Shown here one piece after another: positions 45,649 to 55,922 of a stretch of DNA of 64,000 bases (position 1 is its first letter; each line of letters begins with the position of its first letter). Both the position numbers and the translations under genes were made by a program. The notes beneath the pieces are model-generated. The model worked only from the letters and a program-made list of their open reading frames with translations, did no database searches and was not told the DNA's origin. Source of the DNA: Amphiura filiformis (taxonomy: Eukaryota; Echinodermata; Ophiuroidea; Amphilepidida; Amphiuridae); NCBI RefSeq assembly GCF_039555335.1, contig NC_092636.1, forward strand, positions 60,019,991 to 60,083,990, in the 5' to 3' direction.

Positions 45649-47502
45649 GTTAATGTTCGCTTAGCTTCCGTGGTAGGCCTAGTTGCAACCGTTTAGAAAA
45701 CATAACGGGTAGGCCTATATCTAATCTTTTCTGAGAGACTTAACGTTAAATTACAAAGATATACATCATAGGACCCTAATATTAATAATCTACTTATCTT
45801 CGTTTTTAATAGGCTAAATGAATTATGAACTTTATTCAGTATTTGTATTCACGAGATTTAGGCCCTTAAAGCTATTATAAAGCCTATACCTTCAAGTTAT
45901 TAAAGGTCGTAAAGATCTTCCTCAAATAGATTCAACATTAAGGTGCAATCTGCAGTTCTCTAGAAAGAAAGTGAGGCTATTTTTCATTTTTCATTAAACT
46001 TATCACTACTCTATGTCAAAAATATCATGTTCTCTGAGTATGCCTACTTTATACATGTGCAAGCATGAGCCAATTAGTGTTGAACACTTTTTAGGCAGAT
46101 TTTTAGGCAGAAGATTTCACATCCCCAAATAATGTCTCTAGTCTAAAGCATGTGTCTAAAGGAGCAAAAATAAGTTATACTTTCCCTCTTTTTGGTCCCA
46201 AGAATGGCCCTAAGAATTGTTCAGCAGAATGACCCTAAACAGTCAGGAGTAACAGGTCTACCTTCAGTAGGCCTATGCCTTTTTTACATTAAGCATATTA
46301 ATCGTACTGCAATTCTATGTCAAATATAATGTTTTTGTATGTGTAAATTATGGAAATAGTTGTATTTTTAAATCCCTAAATTGTTATTTTTGTCGTTACA
46401 GCTGACGTGTTGTTGTGCCACGTGACAATGGAATCAAAACAAGATTGGCATATGCAATAGACAGACTATAGCCCATGACAATGTACAATGTATAAAGCAT
46501 CAAGAAAATTGACTTAACTTAGAAAGTTTAGATGCAGCCAAAGATTTCGGATGAACTGACAACTTGAGAGAGCCATAATTTTAATACAAGAGCATGGTCA
46601 AATCAACGATGGAGTAAACTGGCACGGCATGGCATGGACCAACTCCTACACTGAATAAAGTCCATCGTTGAGCAGTTGCTGCCACATACTACTCATCCGT
46701 TCAAGATCTAACTTAAGTTGTTAGTCATCATTCATTCCATATAGCCCGCAGATGGAATGAACTCACGCCTCACATTCCAGAAACTGTGAAATGAACCAGC
46801 TTCAAAAAGTGTTTTGGTTAAAAATGTGATTTTTGGTCAAAAAATGTGCAAACCCATCAGCTTAATGATAACAGCTGTTATTGCCTTGTCTTGACCTAGA
46901 AAGAACTAAGCAAGCAAATACAGATTCTGGTCTAGATTTTCTTGATATTGGTATTGATGACATCATCAATGCGATATAAGCCTACTGATAGGGTTGACGT
47001 TTTCGATGCTTATCTCCTTCAGCTAAAACTGAGCACACGACCAGGATCCTTTGAACATGTTGAAGCGTGGATTGCAAACGCAGAACACTTCAAAAGCTAT
47101 TGATCACACTATCTGTATATGATCTGATCATCAGTCTAAGAAAGTTCTGTGAAGTTCTTCGATGAGAAAAATAGAAGTATTCAGTTGTATAATCTGTCAA
47201 CAATTTCCAGTTTAGTTATACGTGTAAATGTCAGGACTTAGAAACCATAATTATGTTAAAGATATCTTACATATGTCACTTAGCTGAACGTTAGCAGTGT
47301 TGAAGACGGGATATAAGTGTTTAGGATGCGTTTAGATACAAATTGTATCAAAATATGATACATGTAACCATGGTAACGTAACTTGAAAATCAAAAGGACG
47401 GAGCTGATTTTATTTTGGATTTGGAATATGTTTCAAAATATGAAACCATAACTTACCCTGAATTCAAGCTCTATTATGGGATGGAGTATGAACGGTTGGA
47501 CA
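45649..47502. other. Intergenic; one coding-like micro-frame
   Basis: At 46969-47103 a 44-codon frame (MRYKPTDRVDVFDAYLLQLK onward, ending at TGA) has protein-like composition, and an adjacent different frame upstream reads GLDFLDIGIDDIINAI. This could be an old retroelement or gene scrap, but the family is not recognised. No other features are supported. Confidence 0.4.
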
Positions 47503-48091
47503 GTATTTATTGTGGGACATTAGAGCACATCAGACATATCTGAATACGAAGAATGTCCTTCTGATATTAAAAAATTTAGATTTTTTGAAATTCGCAATGT
47601 AATACACATTTTATAGCAAATCATTAAAAATTGATATTTATGATATTTAACAGTACTCGAAGTAAACTTCATAAATCTGATGATTTATACTTGAAGTGTA
47701 CGTAGGTGGGATGAAAAACCGACGATCAATTGAAAAATTTGACCTTTCGTATTGAAGATATAGATTTTTCCCAAAAGACCTACATTTTTAGATGATTAAG
47801 TGAAAAAATCTATATCTTCAATATGAAAGGTCAAAATTTTCAATTGATCGTCGGCTTTTTCCTCCCAGCTACATACAATTTAAGAATATATCATTAGATT
47901 TATAAAATTTACTTCGAGGACTGTTATATATCAAAAATGTGAAAAATCTCAAATTTTAATAATTTGTCATAAAATTTGTATTATATCGTGAAGCTAAAAA
48001 AATGATAATTATCTGATATCAGAAAGACTTTCTTCGTATATCAGAATGCAATTCGATATGACTGATGTGCTCTTATGTCCCACAAAAAATA
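47503..48091. mobile_element. Large palindromic element, copy 2 (complete)
   Basis: Termini TTGTGGGACATTAGAGCAC (about 47510) and GTGCTCTTATGTCCCAC (to about 48083) mirror each other, and arms stay paired through GAAGAATGTCCTTCTGATAT, GATATTTAACAGTACTCGAA, GTGTACGTAGGTGGGATG and GAAGATATAGATTTTT to a centre near 47795. No coding capacity. Two copies within 2.4 kb show it is a repeat family. Confidence 0.88.
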
Positions 48092-48111
48092 TTCATTCCA
48101 GATCCCTTAAA

Positions 48112-48325
48112 ATTGCATATTTATGTTCTAAAGACACAAAATAAAATTAGAAACAATTTTCTCAATTTCTTGAATAAGGACCTTAAAATATCCCCAATTT
48201 TGGTTAAATTTGTGGAAAAAGTCCAATTTTGATCCTTTTTTACCCATATTTTTGATTATTCAAAAATGATTGAGAGAACTGTTTCTAGTTTTGTGTCTTT
48301 AGAACTTAAATATGCAGTTTTTTTA
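48112..48325. mobile_element. Foldback MITE, ~70-bp arms
   Basis: AAATTGCATATTTATGTTCT, AAAGACACAAAA and AGAAACAATTTTCTCAAT on the left are mirrored on the right by ATTGAGAGAACTGTTTCTAG, TTTTGTGTCTTTAGAAC and AAATATGCAGTTTT. The spacer has AATTTTGGTTAAATTTGTGG. Confidence 0.8.
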
Positions 48326-48349
48326 AGACACACAAAACTATTCAAGTGT

Positions 48350-49060
48350 TTTTGGTGTTTTCCAGCTAAGGCGGCAGCCACTATGAAAGTGGCTATACCA
48401 TCTTGAAAAAAATAATGGATTACCTCATATCCAAAATTGTTCTGCAGCTAGAGCACTATATAATATTCCTGGTTGATTTTATACCAATAATAGGTGAAAG
48501 AAGTGTCCTGTATGTACATGTGTTTGTTGTTGTTGTTTTCAGCTAAGGCAGCGGCCATTTGAATATGGCGACCCATCTTGAAAAAATAAACCAGAATTGT
48601 TAAGTATTGCTGTATTACTATTACTTGCATTATAAAGGTACACAAAATGCTTTGTCAACTGTATAATAACATGCTAAAATATCGTGCATCTATTTTTCAA
48701 AAGTGTTTAGAACGTTATTAAAACGTTTTTATACCCTTTATATAAACCAACAATAAAACGTTATCTGTAAAATGTTTTGTGTTTGCTGGGCAACTCAACT
48801 TGCAGGTTCTACGACGACGTTGAAAAATTGATATAATGATGATATCAAAAATAAGATAACTCGACTTATGGCCTAAAACGCGACGCTTACTTTGCACGTA
48901 AAATCTATGGAAAGCTATTTAGGATTTGAAGGTTAAAAATAGGTCAAATCATCAAATTGAGGCTTTTACGATAAACTGATATAAAAAGGTGAGAAATTAG
49001 CAAAATCGAATACTAAGAAGATTGCCCAAAGTTGCATGTTTACTCAGTGGTGGCCATCTT
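48350..49060. repeat. Scattered copies of a GCGGCCATCTTGAAAAA phrase
   Basis: CAGCTAAGGCGGCAGCCACT with ATCTTGAAAAAAA at 48363-48413 recurs as CAGCTAAGGCAGCGGCCATT with ATCTTGAAAAAA at 48540-48587, and a third shortened GTGGCCATCTTGAAAAAAAA is at about 49050. These are short diverged direct repeats; no gene is seen. Confidence 0.6.
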
Positions 49061-49608
49061 GAAAAAAAAACCGTGATTTTTGGGCAAAATTTTGATTTTT
49101 GACAAAATGTGTTTTTGGTAAAAATGTTATTTTTGGTCATAAATATGGGTTTGTTTTTCAAAACGTGATTTTTGGTCCGGGGTCAAAAATGTGATATTTG
49201 GTTAAAAATGTGATTTTTGGTCCAAAATAGGATTTTCGGTCAAAAATGTGATATTTGTTCAAAATGTGATTTTTGGTAAAAATGTGTTTTTTGGTCAAAA
49301 TGTGATATTTGGTCAAAATGTGATTTTCGGTCAAAATGTGATTTTCGGTCAAAATGTGATTTTCGGTCAAAATGTGATTTTTGGTCAAAATGTGATTTTT
49401 GGTCAAAAATGTGTTTTTGGTCAAAAATGTGTTTTTGGTCAAAATGTGTTTTTGGTCAAAAATGTGTTTTTGGTCAAAATGTGTTTTTTGGTCAAAATGT
49501 GTTTTTGGTCAAAATGTGATTTTTGGTCAAAAATGATTTTTGGGCAAAATGTGATTTTTGGTTAAAAATGTGATTTTTTTTCATAAATGTGATTTTTGGT
49601 CAAAAACA
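49061..49608. repeat. 17-18-bp minisatellite (GGTCAAAATGTGATTTTT)
   Basis: More than twenty imperfect copies of GGTCAAAATGTGATTTTT or GGTCAAAAATGTGTTTTT run head to tail. Open frames on both strands translate the unit (KNHILT on one strand, GQNVIF on the other) and are not genes. Confidence 0.95.
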
Positions 49609-49875
49609 TGACCGCCGCGCACGGGTCCAACTCCACACCCGTTTGCCTCCCGCGTTGCGGTGCCGACTGCACCGGCCCTCCGACTCCGACGCATGCTCCA
49701 CTGCACGCGGCCAACCGACACCACACCCGGTAGACTCCCGCGTATGGATGCCGACTGCACCGTCCCTCTGCACCGACCACTGCGCGCGGCTCACCACGAC
49801 TCCACACCCGGTTGCATCCCGCGTATGGATGCCGAATGCACCGGCCCTCTGCACCGACAACGACGGCGATACCAG
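49609..49875. repeat. GC-rich 81-88-bp tandem repeat, three copies
   Basis: CACACCC begins units at 49634, 49722 and 49803, each followed by a variable CCCGCGTATGGATGCCGACT-type segment, CACCG(G/T)CCCTCTGCACCGAC and GCGCGGC. The GC content jumps sharply from the AT-rich minisatellite just before it. Because the unit is stop-poor, four or more frames stay open (up to 134 codons); none has a recognisable domain and I do not call a gene. Confidence 0.85.
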
Positions 49876-49994
49876 TTACCCAGGGGCGATACCAAGCCTA
49901 GCCTATAATCATGAATTCATGATAATATTCTCCCAGACGGACCACAGCGGTGAGGTTCTACACGTGGGTACGTATAAATTTGTTACTATATAAT

Positions 49995-50231
49995 AATTAT
50001 ATTTAAATTTAGGTTAAAATCGGATTGAATTCAGGTTGAAATTAGGTTGAAATTTCGACGTTAATACAACGTGAAATTCAGGTTGAAATCAGGTTGAAAT
50101 TTCGACGTTGAATCAACGTTGAAATCGGGTTGAAATCAGGTTAGAGTCGATTTGCAAATACAACGTGATTTCAACGTCGAAACGTCAACCTGATTTCAAC
50201 GTGATTTCAACGTCGGGTGTGCCCACTGGGC
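49995..50231. mobile_element. GTTGAAATCAGG hairpin repeat, copy 2
   Basis: Composed of GGTTGAAATCAGGTTGAAAT and TTCGACGTTGAATCAACG words and their complements, ending GTGTGCCCACTGGGC at 50231. That terminus is the complement of the left end of copy 1 (CCCAGTGGGCAC at 22542), so the two partial copies together reveal both termini of the family. Confidence 0.8.
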
Positions 50232-52535
50232 ATGCATCTGCAAACATTTTATGTATCAGCAGTTTATTCAACACGTATGATATGTACTATACTACATCAT
50301 ACATGTATTGACAACTGACTGGTTCATTGATTGCGCATATTCCAAATTTGTAGTTACTACAAAGTACAACTGCCACACTTACAGGCTAGCAGTGCAAAAT
50401 TCGGCACACATGAGATCAAGTTTGGTGGTTTTAGGTCGGTCTGATTTTTAGGGCAAAACTGAACTCGTTCGGCAGTTCTTAATTTATAGTTCATATTGTT
50501 TTTCTTACCTTAAAAGTTACTTTGAGCTTGTAAATATTATAACCAACTTCGACGCGATGACTTTACATGTATTTACTTTGGCAGCTTAGGCTTACCGAGT
50601 ACTGTGGCGATCAGCTGTTCCACTTTCAATAATTTACATATTAGCAGGTCAACTAATTTCAATATGAATAGTATTAATGATCCGCCCATTAAATGGCTAT
50701 AAATCAAGAGTATATCATGAAAATGGTAGTTTTTAAGATTTATACGTATCAGAAGTCAAATAAAATAATAATGAAAACAAAATGAAAGCTAACAAATAAG
50801 AAATATGAAAATCAAAACGGGAAATTGTGAATAGCTCCGCCTCTTTGTCACGCCCGTTTTGGGCACCTTTCCATGTCGTAACTTCCGGTAGCTCCTACAA
50901 TTTATAGTTTTATAAAGCGATTTAAGAAGAAACCAATTATGAATGACATCTCATGATGTGACGTTGTGTTCCCATTGTTCATTGCCTGGGAGCATGCGTA
51001 CTCATGGTGCTCATTTTTTTTTCATTTAGGGCCTGTGCTTTGTAAAGTCCACCACAGTAAAATAAACCATGATGACAGTCAGTGGTTGTATGTACACACC
51101 AGTCCCTTGTCGATCTAGACCTAGTCGCACCGGAGTCGCGAGGAAAAGCGACGTTTCATCGTCATCCCCTAGGTCAATTACAGTTTCATCGTTTGTAATG
51201 TTGGTTCACAATGTGAACTTAATGTGAACCGAACTTAGTCTTTATAGTTGATGTTGTATCAGGTTGTATTTCAAGTATTTTTTCCACTGAATGACATGTG
51301 TTTGTGAGATATGGGGTGTTGGACTCAACTTTTGCAGGAAAAACCTGAAATAATCAACAGAAGATGATAATCGTGAGTATAAATACAAACCACAGAGCAA
51401 AGCATGTCTTGGCTTTGAAACGTGTCCAATTTCGGGTCGATACGTTGAATACGTAAGCTTATAGTCAAAGATTTTATCCTCAAAAACTGCGTAGCACGAA
51501 TTCGGCAGATTGGACATAAATGACCTGAACTTAGCACTAAACGGAACGATTTAGACAGGAAATAACTACTGAATGCACGTAAATTTACTTTTCCTCGCTC
51601 CAACCAATGATGTAGAACTCTTTTTCGTTGTGAAAGTGGGAACATTCGTGAATTTTCATTGACAAAATAGCATGTACACATGGTCGTTTCCCAAGATGCA
51701 AAATCACATGAATTTTCTGTCTTGACGAGACTAATTAAGGCATTTGTTGAGCTCCGAAGTTCGAAATAAGTATCATAATTATTTCTTTGGAGTTTTCAAC
51801 ATTTTATACCGAAATGATGCGGAAATCGGTATTAGGGAAAGATATGAAATCTGGGGTGAAATAAAAAAGTGCGTGAGCCGATGTGGAACATTATATATAC
51901 AGACATATTTACATAATTTCCTAGGACCTTGCACAAGTGATCATGCTCAAATAATAAACTAGAGAGGTTGGTCATTGATATGCACCATAAATTTTGAACC
52001 TATGATCAGTATTGCTAGGCAAAAATTAACAGCAAACATGGCCGATTTTTCCATTTTGGACCAATTTGAAACCAAGCTGGCTCGAGCCCTTAAAGCCATA
52101 TTATAACATTTCCATTCAAAATAGATTAGTATTTCTTTGCCATAAAATGTTAGCTTTTATTATCAGATATCTACCCTTTTAATTTTGAACCGAACAACCC
52201 AGGTAAAGCAAAGAAAATTGGAATTTACTACCAGCGCCGATGTCGCCAATGTGTATCACTCCGTCGGTTGTGTTACGGTACTATCCTTTGATGTGTGCAT
52301 CCGTCCCGCATGCCATGTACGTACTACGGTGTTGTGAACATCGTCGCGTTCGACTAATATTTCCATCGTAATAATAAAACGCCTTTATTGTGATAAAACG
52401 CATCATTTGCTGGATGTTGAGCGAATACATATATACATACATAGAAGGCCTGCAGGATAATTACCGGCCAAAACGCGCAGAGAAACGAACAGAAATCGAA
52501 CGAAGTGGTCAGACCTGATTAATCATGTTAATACA
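50232..52535. other. Intergenic, nothing firm recognised
   Basis: Overlapping minus-strand frames at 51242-51681 (91 and 118 codons) have no recognised motif. A small symmetrical GGTTCACAATGTGAAC lies at about 51203. No gene is supported. Confidence 0.55.
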
Positions 52536-52762
52536 GAATACATGCAGGATAATATAGAATACATGCAGGATAATATAGAATACATGCAGGATAATATAGA
52601 ATACATGCAGGATAATATAGAATACATGCAGGATAATATAGAATACATGCAGGATAATATAGAATACATGCAGGATAATATAGAATACATCCAGGATAAT
52701 ATAGAATACATGCAGAATAATATAGAATACATGCAGGATAATATAGAATACATGCAGGATAC
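52536..52762. repeat. 21-bp minisatellite, ~11 copies
   Basis: ATACATGCAGGATAATATAGA repeats about eleven times with very few changes. Because 21 is a multiple of three, all frames repeat as heptapeptides (MQDNIEY on plus; YSILSCM and HVFYIIL on minus), giving overlapping open frames on both strands. Low divergence implies recent expansion. Confidence 0.97.
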
Positions 52763-52834
52763 ATACGGGGAGGAGAACTGATAGATGGTAAACCGACACC
52801 GGACAGAAAGTGATCACCCCGCCGCATATAAAAA

Positions 52835-53024
52835 CAAACAATTCAATTCAATTCAATTAAATTCAATTTATTTCAAGAAACATTTATTTCACAAGTTCAA
52901 TAATACAGGATAATAACAAATGCCATAATTAGCGAAACAATTTTATAATAATAAACAGTGTGTTTATGTGTTTGGCGTTGAGTGAACTCGGGTGCAGGTG
53001 ATTCTGGCCTGGGTTATTTTAGTG
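52835..53024. repeat. (AATTC)n-like simple repeat and AT-rich flank
   Basis: CAATTCAATTCAATTCAATT at about 52840-52860 is a short pentamer run; the remainder to 53024 is AT-rich and unremarkable. Confidence 0.75.
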
Positions 53025-53125
53025 ACCATAACAAGGTAAACCAGCCGCCAGTCCCAGGGTACTGGTACGAAGTAAATATTGCGAACCTTTGGGCGTTTTT
53101 GTTGAGGTTTAGAGATGCTATCACT
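53025..53125 (-). pseudogene. GPCR amino-terminal fragment (copy A)
   Basis: Minus-strand translation gives NIYFVPVPWDWRLVYLV, clearly the same segment as the pre-TM1 part of the intact receptors to the right (IYLVPVPWDWRL and LYLVPVPWDWRL). Similarity ends shortly into TM1, where the frame runs into unrelated sequence, and no other transmembrane segment remains. Upstream on the minus strand the sequence also resembles the receptors' amino-terminal and leader region (TTGTTGAGGTTTAGAGATGC versus TTGTTGAGGATTAGAGATGC). This is a truncated relic of a further family member. Confidence 0.75.
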
Positions 53126-53440
53126 ATAATATGTTGCTACTCTTAAACAGTAACATAGATTCTACTATTTTAGCCCTTGAATCGATATTATCTAGATGAG
53201 TCAGAGAGAACACGTTGAGATGATTGCATTATATGACATTCTGACTATTGAACAGCAATAGTTCTATAACCGGAGCTCATAACTTCAGGGTTTGCATCCG
53301 TCTGAAGGGTCTGCCACACCCACTAAATGAAGAGGGAGCTTTATCTTACGTTGCATACGTGAGAAATCATTATAATATACAAATAAATAACTTTTAAAAA
53401 ACGTGCTGTTAGTTTTGTGTCTTACAAAATTAATAACGTC

Positions 53441-53579
53441 CAGTGCCGCCGACAAGGGGGGTTAAGGGGGTGCGTTTATGGGTCCATAAAAGAAAAGAAA
53501 AGAGACCTCGGGGGGGGGGAAAAGGAGGGGACGTGCGATCATTTTACCCCCGGGCCCGTAATGGCTCTCGGCGGCTCTG
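53441..53579. mobile_element. Short element with CAGTGCCGCCGA-type ends
   Basis: CAGTGCCGCCGACAAGG (53441) and GGCTCTCGGCGGCTCTG (to 53579) are inverted with one or two mismatches. The interior has GGGTCCATAAAAGAAAAG, as in the degenerate repeat at 3160-3545. Flanks do not show a clear duplication. It sits between the two GPCR fragments. Confidence 0.65.
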
Positions 53580-53639
53580 AATTAACACCTGATCACTGTT
53601 GTCACTTTTTGGCCATATGGACCCATTTATCATGTTTAT

Positions 53640-53865
53640 ATTGTGTTGTGGGTGTGAAGACACACATGTATCACAATGGAGTTTTCCGTAATCCCGACGA
53701 TAGCAAGGATGAGTTGGATGATTAGCCGCCAGACCCGTGGTACTGGGACTAAGTACATATCTTGAACGTTCTGTTTTTCTCCATTGTTTTTCTTCGTTGA
53801 GAATTGCAGATGCCATCGCTAGATTTCTAGTTAACTGAAGTAGATTAGGTAACGTGAAAACGGGA
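53640..53865 (-). pseudogene. GPCR amino-terminal fragment (copy B), frameshifted
   Basis: One minus-strand frame gives LLQLTRNLAMASAILNE, matching the start of the 54094-55269 receptor (LNQLTRDLVMMMASLILN). After a frameshift a second frame gives DMYLVPVPRVWRLIIQLILA then IVGITENSIVIHVCLHTH, matching its TM1. The conserved Gly-Asn of TM1 has become Glu-Asn and PWDWRL has become PRVWRL. The sequence stops at the first intracellular loop (about 53640), where unrelated repeat DNA begins. It is a broken duplicate of its neighbour. Confidence 0.85.
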
Positions 53866-54044
53866 CATGTGAACGATTCCGGGAGAGAGTGACGGATGAA
53901 TAGGTGTTCTACAACCACAACGTGTTGGTGCGTTTTATCTTACTTGGGAAACGTTGTAAACGTGGAAAATCATTATAATTATATTCACAAACAACTAAAT
54001 ATACATAAGTATTGATATTAATTGTGTGCCTTACAAATTTAACG

Positions 54045-54050
54045 TTTATT
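54045..54050 (-). terminator. Polyadenylation signal AATAAA for the receptor at 54094
   Basis: TTTATT on the plus strand reads AATAAA on the minus strand, about 44 bases after the stop codon of the adjacent receptor. It is the first canonical hexamer beyond the stop and a suitable distance for cleavage soon after. Confidence 0.45.
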
Positions 54051-54093
54051 GTTTTGTCCACCTTTTGGCCATAGAATTGTCATTTTATCGTCG

Positions 54094-55269
54094 TCAAATG
54101 TTATTAGGATTTAAGTCATCATAGTGTTTCTTAGACGCTGAAATCGACGTTAAAATGATGTTTATAGATAAATCTGTGCCACCTGTGCTCTTATTTGATC
54201 CAGACAGCTCACTTGTTTCTAGTGGAGTATCAAAGAGACCATTATTCAGTAGATCGTCGGTGCGTACCGAGCAGCGGAACAAATGTTTTTTGATAGCTCG
54301 TCTGAAGTTCTTATTAGTCAAGGCGTACAGGACGGGGTTGAGGCAAGAATTTGCAAAGGCCAATACCACCAATACTCTGTATAGATTGCTGTACAAGTAT
54401 TCAGATGGCACTAGGCCGAGATTGAAGGCCAGATAGCCAAATTGATTTGGAGACCAACATATGGCGAAACAGATTATCACAGCTAGTAACATTTTAATGA
54501 TCCGTTTTCGAGCTTGAAGTAAATCAAGATCTGCGCTCTTTTGATTAGTTTTTCTGTTGAAAACCAAGGCTCGCATCTTTAGAAGTTGTATCGCTCTAAT
54601 GTTTGCTACAAGCATCAACATAAGAGGTACAAGATACTTAAGAAAGAAAGCCGAAACGCCGGTGAACATTTGAAACCCCACACTACCAAAATCGACATAG
54701 CACTCTCCTGTAACTTTATCAAGATGCGTGGTGTAAAGTATAAAAGTTTCAAAGGTAAAAGAAAACACCCAGATCATTATGATGATGAATCTTGTCATCT
54801 TCACCGAAAAGAGTCTTTTGTATCGTATGGGTTGCGCTATAGCAACGAAACGCTCTACTGCAAGAACGGTAAGGCTTAAAATGGATGCAAAAATGGATAT
54901 CCACAACATGAATGATGAATATACCACTTTACAGTAGAAATGACCTCCAAAGTTGTCAGGAACGTAGGACAGAGTCGGAATCGGAATTATGCAAATTGAT
55001 GTAATAATATCAGCAACTGCTAAAGCTGCGATGAATCTATTCGTAGCACTCATCGTTAGTGTGCGGGTGTGAAGATACACATGCATCACAATGGAATTTC
55101 CTGCGATGCCGACGATAGCAAGGATGAGTTGGATAATTAGGCGCCAGTCCCATGGCACTGGGACCAAATAAATATCTGGAACCGTTGTGTTTTTGTCCAT
55201 GGTCTTGTTGAGGATTAGAGATGCCATCATCATCACTAGATCTCTAGTTAGCTGATTTAGATCAGGCAA
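54094..55269 (-). CDS. Class A (rhodopsin-like) GPCR, orphan, intronless
   Basis: A 391-residue seven-transmembrane receptor expected in the plasma membrane, signalling through G proteins; the peptide-receptor type is inferred and the ligand unknown. Visible landmarks: glycosylation sites NKT (21) and NTT (27); TM1 with GNSIV (57-61); TM2 with LAVAD (83-87); Cys113 at the top of TM3 and Cys190 in the second extracellular loop, forming the usual disulphide; ERF (139-141) in place of DRY; CWSP in TM6 (271-274); NPVLY in TM7 (311-315); helix 8 NKNFRRAIKKHLF and a Cys333 that could be palmitoylated. The tail is Ser/Thr-rich. A single exon of normal family length with all core motifs argues for a functional gene. 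The start is the first in-frame Met; Met14-16 are alternatives. It is a close paralogue of 55923-57062, same strand, 653 bp apart. Confidence 0.93.
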   Translation of the reverse strand: MPDLNQLTRDLVMMMASLILNKTMDKNTTVPDIYLVPVPWDWRLIIQLILAIVGIAGNSIVMHVYLHTRTLTMSATNRFIAALAVADIITSICIIPIPTLSYVPDNFGGHFYCKVVYSSFMLWISIFASILSLTVLAVERFVAIAQPIRYKRLFSVKMTRFIIIMIWVFSFTFETFILYTTHLDKVTGECYVDFGSVGFQMFTGVSAFFLKYLVPLMLMLVANIRAIQLLKMRALVFNRKTNQKSADLDLLQARKRIIKMLLAVIICFAICWSPNQFGYLAFNLGLVPSEYLYSNLYRVLVVLAFANSCLNPVLYALTNKNFRRAIKKHLFRCSVRTDDLLNNGLFDTPLETSELSGSNKSTGGTDLSINIILTSISASKKHYDDLNPNNI

Positions 55270-55922
55270 TGTGATGAATTCTTAAAGTAATAAGATAATG
55301 TTTTGCACTTCCCGCACTACTAGTATGAAGGCAGTATACATCAATATTGCTGTAAATAGCTAGTCCTGCTCCTTAAAGGTATATTTTTACCACCTCTGTC
55401 GTTTTACACCTTGAATGGAATCAATGCTTAAAATGAGACTGATGTGATTACGAGCAAAGTTACCAGCATGCATTTTCCAACAATACTAGCTATCAAGAAC
55501 GTAGTGGTATTAAAATAGAATAACAAAGTAGATGCACGATTCCAATATTTACCTGCTCTTCAAGTGACAGGTATTGTTGACCATTTCAGATTACCTATTG
55601 TTAAGGCTAATTAACAATGAGAAATTAACTCTGAGTAAAAGCATGGTTAGCATATAATATGGGCGTGGCCCAACAGCTTTAAGAGCTAATACTTCCAGTC
55701 CCAGACCAACGCCAAATATGGCAAGTAAGACCTTTGACCTTGACTGTACAGCAGAATGTGATGATCTAATGCTACACTGTACCAGTGGCGGATCTAGAGC
55801 AGTCAGAGGGGGCCTAATTTGAGAAAAATAATAAAATATCAAACAAATGGTAGCGTAGAGGCCATCACCTCACGCTTGCGCGACGCAGGGGCGGGGGTGT
55901 CTGAGGGGTATGTGCATTGTGG
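55270..55922. other. Spacer between paired receptor genes
   Basis: About 650 bases with no gene. CCAGTGGCGGATCTAGAGC near 55784 looks like a solo left end of a CAGTGGC-type hAT MITE; no right partner is visible. Promoter elements for the left receptor should lie here, but no TATA box is convincing. Confidence 0.5.

Noticed and set aside
49562..49993. Open frames of 81-134 codons on both strands
   Set aside because: Stop-poor GC-rich tandem repeat; four or more frames open at once and no motif.
51242..51681. Minus-strand open frames of 91 and 118 codons
   Set aside because: Two overlapping frames, no recognisable motif, no splice or promoter support.
54155..54879. Plus-strand open frames of 93-97 codons opposite the receptor genes
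   Set aside because: Antisense shadows of conserved seven-transmembrane coding sequence; the same shadows recur over the paralogue.
55784..55802. Full hAT MITE at CAGTGGCGGATCTAG
   Set aside because: Only one end was found; no matching inverted end or target duplication within the spacer.
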